Below the pieces are notes generated by a model, which searched no databases, was not told where the DNA came from, and saw only the letters and a program-made list of their open reading frames with translations. From NCBI GenBank assembly GCA_945910005.1, contig OX246740.1:48772853-48836852 (forward strand): a DNA stretch of 64,000 bases, written 5' to 3'. The translations under genes were made by a program, and so were the position numbers. This document shows, piece by piece, positions 36,901-48,900 of this stretch. Source of the stretch: Isoperla grammatica (taxonomy: Eukaryota; Arthropoda; Insecta; Plecoptera; Perlodidae). Numbering within the stretch: the stretch's first letter is position 1; every line of letters begins with the position of its first letter.

Positions 36901-39900
36901 ATTTTAGGTAGTTTTCTTGGTACACCCCTAGAGCAAAGTCCAGTCGAGCAATTATCTCCATAGGACGAGGAATTCAGATGACTGAATACACTCATCACAT
37001 TCTTCAAGGCGATGAGGTCCGATCGTTTATAGGAAAACAAGGAATCCCGGGGTAGCTTATCTTTCAACAGGTATCTATGGGTGTCCAAAACGGGGGGGGG
37101 GGGGGGGAATGGTGTGGCCGTGGTGTAAACACACGCGGAACTCTACTGTAGGTACATTTTCATAATAATCCTTTCATTTGTTTAAGAGAAATTAGTTCAC
37201 TAAAAACATCAAAACTACTTCCGAATGTGTTGTAATACGCAAAGGTTGCCCCCCGGAAACCGTCCTGAACCGCTCCCCCGTGTTGCAGGTACCCGAGGTG
37301 CCGCGCGTGCGTATGGACGACTACACGATCGTCCAGATGACCGACAACGACGGCGAACGAATGATCGACTTCCTGCGTCGCTTCTTCTTCAAGGACGAAC
37401 CCCTCAACGTTGAGGTCGGCTTGTTGGAGACGGAGGATGACCGTTGCGTCGAGCTCGAGGAGTACGCGCTAAGCTCCATCCCTGACGGTGAGAACGGGGT
37501 CCTATGACGTGTTAACGGGGGAGGGGGGGTAGCTACTCGAGGAGTACGCGCTAAGCTCCATCCCTGACGGTGAGGACGGGGTCCTATGACGTGTTAAAGG
37601 GTGGGGGGTAGCTACTCGAGGAGTACGCGCTAAGCTCCATCCCTGACGGTGTGAACGGGGTCCTCTGACGTGTTAGATGGGGAGGGGGGGTAGCTACTCG
37701 AGAAGTACGCGCTAAGCTCCATCCCTAACGGTGAGAACGGGGTCCTATGACGTGTTAAAGGGTGGGGGCGGGGTAGTTAATGGAGGAGTACGCGCTAAGC
37801 TCCATCCCTGACGGTGAGGACGGGGTCCTATGACGTGTTAAAGGGTGGGGGGTAGCTACTCGAGGAGTACGCGCTAAGCTCCATCCCTGACGGTGAGAAC
37901 GGGGACCTCTGACGTATTAAAGGGTGGGGGCGGGGTAGTTAATGGAGGAGTTTGCGCTCAGATTCATCCCTGACGGTGACAACGGGGTCCTATGACGCAT
38001 TAAAGGGTGGGGGCGGGGTAGTTAATGGAGGAGTTTGCGCTCAGATTCATCCCTGACGGTGACAACGGGGTCCTATGACGCATTAAAGGGTGGGGGCGGG
38101 GGTAGCTACTCGAGGAGTACGCGCTCATTCCACCTCCGACGGTGAGAAGGGACCCCTTGAATAGTTATGGGGGGGGGGGGGGTAGTACGCGCTCAGTTCC
38201 ATCCCAGATGGTAAGAACGGGGTCCTCTCGTTAAGAGGATGGGGGCGGGGGTAGTTACTGGAGGAGTATGCGCTCAGCTCCATCACAGACGCTGAGAACG
38301 GGTAGTTCACACCCAGTTCAATCCACGATGGTAAGAAGAACACCCCCTTGCATATTTCTGGGGGGGTGGGGGAGGGGGGAGTTTTTGAACCATCAGTTTC
38401 ATTTCCGATGTGAGAACAAACTCCATAGAGTAACTGAACGAAGTTTGGGGGGAGGAAAGGGGGGCGGGGGCAATTTTACACTCTAAGCAATACTGCATTG
38501 TTCCCAACATTGGCGCTAAGATCTAAAATACATATAGGTCTTTTAAAAACAAAGTATCATTTTTAACTTTCAAAATCACACGGTTTACGAAATTAATAGT
38601 ATGACAATATGTTTAATTCCCGCTTTTCCTTAATAGTATTTACGGTGACTCAGTGTTATCCTTGGTGAAGTAATCTCCGCGAGAGACCGAGGTTATGTAT
38701 TATGGTCACCACACATAAGAAAGATTACCGCACGATCTGGTGTGACCGTGGCAATGTCAATGTCAGGTGGATTTTTACCATTCGTTACAAGTAGATTACG
38801 TTCGCGGAAAAGACAGATAATTGTTTCCTTATAGAGATTAGTCGTCAGCTGAAGAGGGGCACACTCACATCTGGTAAAACTTGTGTGTTTCCCACGACAC
38901 ATGTTCTTATCATTATGGGGCAATATTGTGGCTCCAACGTAATATGATGTCTGGGAGAAATTTTATTCAGAATTTAAAATAGTTGCGAGTAAAAAAACGT
39001 TAAAATCTAGAATGTATTGAAATGTCCCGGAAATTATAAAATTGAGATACAAAATGTAGGCCAACCGAAAGGGGTGAAGCCTAACATTACCCAATTTTTA
39101 TGAAGCACATGCTTTCCAAAATTTAACCAATATATTGTTAAATTTTTTAAATTTATTTTCATTATTTTAATAAATTACAAACACATTTTTATGTTTTATG
39201 ACGATCACATCGATAAGATTGTTTCTGAACAAGATCAGCGAGTCGCACAGAAGAAAGCTTTCACATTGTATTGCGCGTCACACAATGAAGTTCAAGACTG
39301 TACATCGTATAAATAATGACGCTATTCCCTTGGTCTTGCACGCGCGCATTCAAATGATCGCCTACCTCACTCAAGCTCAAGGCCGTAGCCATAAACAATT
39401 TTTTCTAGACAATTAGCCTTGTGGCTGCGTTTTTATTGTAGCTTGCTACAGTTATTACAGTCGATAGATTTGTGGTTTTATTTCTTGTGTGGACACTCAA
39501 CAAAAAATGATTATAATAATAGTAATTTTTTCGTAGGGAACCTCCCTATTCAGGCATCTAACGAGGTATTGCGATGTTTGGAATGTTGGAAAAAAATGTC
39601 CGCAAGCTGTTAGTATGACTTAATTCCAGTATTCGCCTTGTGACTGAGGAAAACCTCGGAAAAACTTTTAGTTAGGAACCGGTATCGAACCGGCAACCTC
39701 CCGAATTAGAGTCTCGCGTCTTACCGCTGAGCTACCTCTATCGGTTTGGTTGTAAAACGGTGAAACAAATTTTAAAAGGATATTGATACTGTCATTATTA
39801 TTAATTGTATATGTATCAAGTTGGATTCGGTTATCAACATAGTAATTTATGTTAATTACAAAGACAAATTCAATATATTGAGCGGCATGTTGAGGACAGA

Positions 39901-42900
39901 TGACGGAATAACTTGAATAATTACTCAACAACCTGTTTATAAGAATACTTTGGAATAATGTGCCAACTATTCTTGTGGGCGTTATTATTTTGTAATTGCA
40001 TTCAAACAAAGCTACGTAGTAATTAACTAGTTATACGGGAAGCTGTGAAAATGTTCCTTTCTCCGTATGTAAAGCAGCTGTAAATGCACGTACATTAAAA
40101 TAAATTCATGCACGTATTCGTACAATTTAAATCCAATAACTGGTTTTTCGATTTATAGCCTTTTAGGAGACTATACTTACTTAGCAGTAGACGGGACATA
40201 AAGTAAACATAACCATTCCCATCATTATTATCATTATTATTAATAATTTTGGCGACTGTTGGTATTGTGTGTGTGATAGTAAATTTAAGAATAATTTAAA
40301 ATGTCCAGAGTTATTGAATGATATTGAACTAATGTTCAATATCAGAAATAAATATAACATATGATTTGTGTACCTTTAGAATTGTCGTACAAGTGCTCAG
40401 CAACGTTTAAAATCCGAGTATATTTAAAATTTAATTGTCGTATCATTTTGTTTTGGCTACAGATTTTTTAAAAATTTTAATGGGCGAGTGGATGTCTGTC
40501 TCTCTCAAACAAGAACACTGTTTAGCTAGAGAATAGAATAGAAAACCACTTATTTTTGTTTACCAGGGAAGTGACAAAACGACGAAGCTCAAATCAAGTT
40601 CGTTCTTCCACCTAACAAGTGTGGATTACATACTGATACATAAACATGCTGGATATAATGAACAACATAGTTAAGCTACAATATGTTACTAGTAGTAGTT
40701 CAATAGATTCCTAGATTTTTAACAACGTAACTTATCAGGAAATTAAAAAAGATACAAATCAATGCGTACAAAAATAGAGACATTTCATATTTTATGCAGT
40801 TACTGTTATAACGCGTACAAATATAGGAAATGTACATATTTTGTGCAGTTACGGTTAAAAATTTTGTAGGGTACAATTGTGGGCTTTGGCTTGTTATGAT
40901 AGTATTCAGCATCAATGTAAACAATTACAGTTAAACACAAAATAACGCCCTCATGGCAATGGTTGGCAGATAATTAACTACTAGCCAGGGGCCGGGCACT
41001 CCTATACCAACTAACATTCTTCGCCAATTATTTCACAGTCTTACAACTGTTGTAACTACTATTCTCTCTGGTTTTCGTACTTTACGTACTTAGTACAGTT
41101 TCGTTCATATTGGTATAGTTGAGAAACTGTAAGAATGACGGCCCCCTCCATATCCCCTGAACAGCTACCCGACCCCCCTCAACTCCATGACAACCTGACA
41201 AAATGAAATACGTAACTGAAAATCAGTTTGTTTCAGTTGTTCAGTTTGTTGTTTCACGTTGTTGAGGGGGGTCGAGTAGCAGTAGGGCAGCAGTACTCAA
41301 ACTGCGGCCCTCCATTAACAATTTTGCGGCCCAGCAGAGCTTTTGTGCTTTCATTAATATATTTTACTATTTTAACTGACTATTTGTTTGCTGTATATGA
41401 AAATAATATTGTATTCGTGATGAATTATGATATATCGCAAACCAACTAAACTTTACTTGGTATTTGTTACCTGTAACGTAATATAAACTAATGGGTAATG
41501 CTTCGAGTTTTACGCTTTGACTCGAAAAAGCACGAAATATCTATAATGGTCGAACAAATTTTGCGCCTTCGGCGAAAAGACTTCCGGCGGTTGGGGCTTT
41601 GCCACACCTCACTTTTCCCTGTTAATCCCCCCACCCCCCCGAAATAATTCCTAGTTACGCCACTGCTACTTGTATTAGTGCGGCCCAGCTTTACTTGGAT
41701 TTTTGGAAAAGTGGCCCTCCAGGAAAAAAGTTTGAGTACCACTGCAGTAGGGGGTATAAGGAGGGGGCCGTCATTCTTACAGTTTCTCAACTATAGCTCG
41801 CCATATTCATCCGCACAAAATTAACTGTATTTTATTGATATCTTGAAAACACTTCAAAATATTGAAAAACTGATTAATACCTGGAATTTGCGTTTGTATC
41901 AGCTAAACAATAAATTAAATTAAAAAGTTTAAATATTGTAATTACTACTATTGTTACTTGTGTCATTCATTCAATAATGCATTAATATTGCAAAAATAAC
42001 AACCGTAACAATTACAATATTGGATGTTTTTAAATTATTTTTTTAGCCGATACATAACCGAATCTCGAGTACATCGTTAAATAACAATACACATAATGGT
42101 AAATACGAACACAAGTGGTATAAATTAAGTTTTGGGAAAATATAAGGATTTGGTGGAGGTGCCGGGTTGAAAACTGGACTTCTCATCTCTCTTCAAAATG
42201 CGTCACATTTTAAACAGTAAATAGTCGCTAGCGTTGGGACTCTACCCTACAATACACACTCAACGCGACCTGACGGTTAAGTATACGTCGTTCAATACCA
42301 ATAATCAATAGAACTTAAACTTTATTTTTTAATTAAAAAATAAGTATTTTAATGAGCCAGGAAGTCTTTATAGCCACATCTCAAACAGTAAACAGTCGCT
42401 AGCGTTGGGCCTCTACCCTACAATACACACTCAACGACCTGACGGTTTAGTATACGTCGTTCAATATCAATAATCAATAGAACTTAAACTTTATTTTTTA
42501 ATTAAAAAAAGCAGTATTTTGATGAGCCAGGAAGTCTTTATAGCCACATTTTAAACAGTAAATAGTCGCTAGCGTTGGGACTCTACCCTACAATACACAC
42601 TCAACGCGACCTGACGGTTAAGTATACGTCGTTCAATACCAATAATCAATAGAACTTAAACTTTATTTTTTAATTACAAAATAAGTATTTTAATGAGCCA
42701 GGAAGTCTTTATAGCCACATCTCAAACAGTAAACAGTCGCTAGCGTTGGGCCTCTACCCTACAATACACACTCAACGACCTGACGGTTTAGTATACGTCG
42801 TTCAATATCAATAATCAATAGAACTTAAACTTTATTTTTTAATTAAAAAAAGCAGTATTTTGATGAGCCAGGAAGTCTTTATAGCCACATTTTAAACAGT

Positions 42901-45900
42901 AAATAGTCGCTAGCGTTGGGACTCTACCCTACAATACACACTCAACGCGACCTGACGGTTAAGTATACGTCGTTCAATACCAATAATCAATAGAACTTAA
43001 ACTTTATTTTTTAATTACAAAATAAGTATTTTAATGAGCCAGGAAGTCTTTATAGCCACATCTTAAACAGTAAACAGTCGCTAGCGTTGGGCCTCTACCC
43101 TACAATACACACTCAACGACCTGGCGGTTAAGTATACGTCATTCAATACCGATAATCAATAGAACTTTAAATTTATTTTTTATTTAAAAAATAAGTATTT
43201 TAATGAGCCAGGAAGTCTTTATAGCCACATCTTAAACAGTAAACAGTCGCTAGCGTTGGGCCTCTACCCTACAATACACACTCAACGACCTGACGGTTAA
43301 GTATACGTCGTTCAATACCAATAATCAATAGAACTTTAACTTTATTTTTTAATTACAAAATAAGTATTTTAATGAGCCAGGAAGTCTTTATAGCCACACC
43401 ACATCTTAAACAGTAAACAGTCGCTAGCGTTGGGACTCTACCCTACAATACACACTCAATGACCTGACGGTTAAGTATACGTCGTTCAATACCAATAATC
43501 AATAGAACTTAAACTTAATTTGAATTTGATGCTCCATGCCAGTGTCTCCATTGTCCTGCAGGCATCGTTGTTATCTACCGGCGAGCTGGTCAGCGTCAAC
43601 GGGGTGGGCGAACCCGGCCTCATGGAGGCGAGCGTGAAGGTCAGCCCCAACCCCCAGTCATTGTCTATATCACCTCTGTTGTCCTGCAGGCATGTCCCTG
43701 ATGGCGGTGTCATCTCCCGGCGAGCTGGTCAGAGTCTGCCTCAAAGGGGTGGGCGAACCCGGCCACGTGGAGAGCGTGAAGGTCAGCCCCCACCCCCAGT
43801 CAGTGTTTATATCACCTCTGTTGTCCTGCAGGCATGTCCCTGATGGCGGTGTCATCTACCGGCGAGCTGGTCGGAGTCTGCCTTAGCGGGGTGGGCGAAT
43901 CCGACCTCATGGAGGCGAGCGTGAAGGTCAGCCCCAACCCCCAGTCATTGTCTATATCACCTATGTTTTCCTGCAGGCATGTCCCTGATGGCGGTGTCAT
44001 CTCCCGGCGAGCTGGTCAGAGTCTGCCTCAAAGGGGTGGGCGAACCCGGCCACGTGGAGAGCGTGAAGGTCAGCCCCAACCCCCAGTCATTGTCTATATC
44101 ACCTCTGTTGTCCTGCAGGCATGTCCCTGATGGCGGTGTCATCTACCGGCGAGCTGGTCGGAGTCTGTCTCAACGAGGTGGGCGAACCCGACCTCATGGA
44201 GGCGAGCGTGAAGGTCAGCCCCCACCCCCAGTCAGTGTGTATATCATCTCTGTTGTCCTGCAGGCATGTCCCTGATGGCGGTGTCATCTACCGGCGAGCT
44301 GGTCGGAGTCTGTCTCAACGAGGTGGGCGAACCCGACCTCATGGAGGCGAGCGTGAAGGTCAGCCCCCACCCCCAGTCAGTGTGTATATCATCTCTGTTG
44401 TCCTGCAGGCATGTCCCTGATGGCGGTGTCTTCTACCGGCGAGCTGGTCGGAGTCTGCCTCAACGGGGTAGGCGAACCCGACCTCATGGAGGCGAGCGTG
44501 AAGGTCAGCCCACAGCCCCAGTCATTGTCTATATCATCTCCGTTATCCTGCAGGCATGTCCCTGATGGCGGTGTTATCTACCGGCGAGCTGGTCGGAGTC
44601 TGCCTTAGCGGGGTGGGCGAACCCGACCTCATGGAGGCGAGCGTGAAGGTCAGCCCCCACCCCCAGTCAGTGTTTATATCATCTCCGTTGTCCTGCAGGC
44701 ATGTCCCTGATGGCGGTGTCATCTACCGGCGAGCTGGTCGGAGTCTGCCTTAGCGGGGTGGGCGAACCCGACCTCATGGAGGCGAGGGTGAAGGTCAGCC
44801 CCAACCCCCAGTCAGTGTCTATATCATCTCCGTTGTCCTGCAGGCATGTCCCTGATGGCGGTGTCATCTACCGGCGAGCTGGTCGGAGTCTGCCTTAGCG
44901 GGGTGGGCGAACCCGACCTCATGGAGGCGAGGGTGAAGGTCAGCCCCAACCCCCAGTCAGTGTCTATATCATCTCCGTTGTCCTGCAGGCATGTCCCTGA
45001 TGGCGGTGTCTTCTACCGGCGAGCTGGTCGGAGTCTGCCTCAACGAGGTGGGCGAACCCGGCCTTATAGGAGGCGAGCGTGAAGGTCAGCCCCAACCCCC
45101 AGTCAGTGTGTATATCATCACCGTTGTCGTGCAGGCATGTCCCTGATGGCGGTGTCTTCTACCGGCGAGCTGGTCGGAGTCTGCCTCAACGAGGTGGGCG
45201 AACCCGACCTCATGGAGGCGAGGGTGAAGGTCAGCCCCAACCCCCAGTCAGTGTGTATATCATCACCGTTGTCCTGCAGGCATGTCCCTGATGGCGGTGT
45301 CTTCTACCGGCGAGCTGGTCGGAGTCTGCCTCAACGAGGTGGGCGAACCCGGCCTTATAGGAGGCGAGCGTGAAGGTCAGCCCCAACCCCCAGTCAGTGT
45401 GTATATCATCACCGTTGTCGTGCAGGCATGTCCCTGATGGCGGTGTCATCTACCGGCGAGCTGGTCGGAGTCTGTCTTAGCGGGGTGGGCGAACCCGGCC
45501 TCATGGAGGCGAGCGTGAAGGCCAGCCCAAACCCCAACCCCCAGTCATTGTCTATATCACCTATGTTGTCCTGCAGGCATGTCCCTGATGGCGGTGTCAT
45601 CTACCGGCGAGCTGGTCGGAGTCTGCCTCAACGGGGTGGGCGAACCCGGCCACCTCGAGGATATGGAAGCGAGCGTCGAGGCCTGTCCCAACCCCCAGTC
45701 AGTGTTTATATCATCTCCGTTATCCTGCAGGCATGTCCCTGATGGCGGTGTCATCTACCGGCGAGCTGGTCGGAGTCTGCCTCAACGGGGTGGGCGAACC
45801 CGGCCTTATAGGAGGCGAGCGTGAAGGTCAGCCCCAACCCCCAGTCAGTGTTTATATCATCCCCGTTGTCCTGCAGGCATGTCCCTGATGGCGGTGTTAT

Positions 45901-48900
45901 CTACCGGCGAGCTGGTCGGAGTCTGCCTTAGCGGGGTGGGCGGACCCGGCCACGTGGAGGCGAGCGTGAAGGCCAGCCCAAACCCCAACCCCCAGTCATT
46001 GTCTATATCACCTATGTTGTCCTGCAGGCATGTCCCTGATGGCGGTGTCATCTACCGGCGAGCTGGTCGGAGTCTGTCTTAGCGGGGTGGGCGAACCCGG
46101 CCTCATGGAGGCGAGCGTGAAGGCCAGCCCAAACCCCAACCCCCAGTCATTGTCTATATCACCTATGTTGTCCTGCAGGCATGTCCCTGATGGCGGTGTC
46201 ATCTACCGGCGAGCTGGTCGGAGTCTGCCTCAACGGGGTGGGCGAACCCGGCCACCTCGAGGATATGGAAGCGAGCGTCGAGGCCTGTCCCAACCCCCAG
46301 TCAGTGTTTATATCATCTCCGTTATCCTGCAGGCATGTCCCTGATGGCGGTGTCATCTACCGGCGAGCTGGTCGGAGTCTGCCTCAACGGGGTGGGCGAA
46401 CCCGGCCTTATAGGAGGCGAGCGTGAAGGCTAGCCCCAACCCCCAGTCAGTGTTTATATCACCTCTGTTGTCCTGCAGGCATCGGTGTTATCTACCGGCG
46501 AGCTGGTCGGGGATGCAGGCGAACCCGGTCTTAGGAGGCGAGCGTGAAGGCCAGCCCCAACCCCCAGTCATTGTCTATATCACCTCCGTTGTCCTGCAGG
46601 CATGTCCCTGATGGCGGTGTCATCTACCGGCGAGCTGGTCGGAGTCTGCCTCAACGGGGTGGGCGAACCCGACCTCATGGAGGCGAGCGTGAAGGTCAGC
46701 CCCAACCCCCAGTCATTGTCTATATCACCTCCGTTGTCCTGCAGGCATGTCCCTGATGGCGGTGTTATCTACCGGCGAGCTGGTCGGAGTCTGCCTTAGC
46801 GGGGTGGGCGGACCCGGCCACGTGGAGGCGAGCGTGAAGGCCAGCCCAAACCCCAACCCCCAGTCATTGTCTATATCACCTATGTTGTCCTGCAGGCATG
46901 TCCCTGATGGCGGTGTCATCTACCGGCGAGCTGGTCGGAGTCTGTCTTAGCGGGGTGGGCGAACCCGGCCTCATGGAGGCGAGCGTGAAGGCCAGCCCAA
47001 ACCCCAACCCCCAGTCATTGTCTATATCACCTATGTTGTCCTGCAGGCATGTCCCTGATGGCGGTGTCATCTACCGGCGAGCTGGTCGGAGTCTGCCTCA
47101 ACGGGGTGGGCGAACCCGGCCACCTCGAGGATATGGAAGCGAGCGTCGAGGCCTGTCCCAACCCCCAGTCAGTGTTTATATCATCTCCGTTATCCTGCAG
47201 GCATGTCCCTGATGGCGGTGTCATCTACCGGCGAGCTGGTCGGAGTCTGCCTCAACGGGGTGGGCGAACCCGGCCTTATAGGAGGCGAGCGTGAAGGCTA
47301 GCCCCAACCCCCAGTCAGTGTTTATATCACCTCTGTTGTCCTGCAGGCATCGGTGTTATCTACCGGCGAGCTGGTCGGGGATGCAGGCGAACCCGGTCTT
47401 AGGAGGCGAGCGTGAAGGCCAGCCCCAACCCCCAGTCATTGTCTATATCACCTCCGTTGTCCTGCAGGCATGTCCCTGATGGCGGTGTCATCTACCGGCG
47501 AGCTGGTCGGAGTCTGCCTCAACGGGGTGGGCGAACCCGGCCACCTCGAGGATATGGAAGCGAGTGTCGAGGCCTGCCCCAACCCCAAGTTCCAGAAGAT
47601 ACTCCGCCTGCTCGCCAACGTGGAGCGTCAGGCTGACGTCTACAATCAGTTTCCCGACGTGGACAAGATGGTGGAGGTCAGGATCGTGTCCGTTGATGAC
47701 TCATGGAGGGGGCGGGGCATCGCCACCGCGCTCATAGACAAGACCAGGTGGGTGACGTCACAGGCCTAATAGTAATAGTCTGGGTTCATTCCTGATGATG
47801 CCAATACCGTCTCGGTTAGATTCCTGTATCGGTGATTCAATGATGATTCTTGTTGCGCTTTATCATAGACAAGACCAGGTGGGTGACGTCACAGGCCTTA
47901 TAGTAATAGTCTGGGTTCATTCCTGATGATGCCAATACCGTCTCGGTTCGATTCCTGTATCGGTGATTCTATGTTGATTCTTGTTGCGCTTTATCATAGA
48001 CAAGACCAGGTGGGTGACGACTGACGTGACGTTACAGGGCTAATAGTAATAGTCTGGGCTCATTCCTGATGATGCCAATACCGTCTCGGTTCGATTACTG
48101 TATCGGTGATTCTATGATGAATCTTGTTGCGCTTTATCATAGACAAGACCAGGTGGGTAACGACTGACGTGACGTCACAGGGCTAATGATAAGTTAGTCT
48201 GGGTTCATTCCTGATGATGCCAATACCGTCTCTGTTCGATTCCTGTATCGGTGATTCTATTATGATTCTTGTTGCGCTTTATCATAGACAAGACCAGGTG
48301 GGTGACGACTGACGTGATGTCACAGGACTAATAGTAATAGTCTGGGTTCATTCCTGATGATGCCAATACCGTCTCGGTTCGATTCCTGTATCGGTGATTC
48401 TATTATGATTCTTGTTGCGCTTTATCATAGACAAGACCAGGTGGGTGACGTCACAGGCCTAATAGTAATAGTCCGGGTTCATTCCTGATGATGCCAATAC
48501 CGTCTCGGTTCGATTCCTGTATCGGTGATTCTATGATGATTCTTGTTGCGCTTTATCATAGACAAGACCAGGTGGGTGACGACTGACGTGACGTCACAGG
48601 CCTAATAGTAATAGTCCGGGTTCATTCCTGATGATGCCAATACCGCCTCGGTTCGATTCCTGTATCGGTGATTCTATGATGATTCTTGTTGCGCTTTATC
48701 ATAGACAAGACCAGGTGGGTGACGACTGACGTGACGTCACAGGCCTAATAGTAATAGTCTGGGCTCATTCCTGATGATGCCAATACCGTCTCGGTTCGAT
48801 TACTGTATCGGTGATTCTATGATGATTCTTGTTGCGCTTTATCATAGACAAGACCAGGTGGGTGACGTCACAGGCCTAATAGTAATAGTCTGGGCTCATT

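Larger units (their letters stand above)
41114..41795. mobile_element. TA-flanked transposon carrying a nested hAT insertion
   Basis: The left end TAGTTGAGAAACTGTAAGAA (after TA) and the right end, its exact inverse, are followed inward by TGACGGCCCCCTCC on both sides. Sub-terminal GACCCCCCTCAAC / GTTGAGGGGGGTC also pair. A TA duplication suggests a Tc1/mariner-type mechanism. It is interrupted at 41288-41744 by a hAT-like element. Confidence 0.8.

Noticed and set aside
43486..47600. Many overlapping frames of 60-105 codons on both strands
   Set aside because: All are shadows of the 145-bp repeat units; only the last unit continues into a conserved AANAT core.
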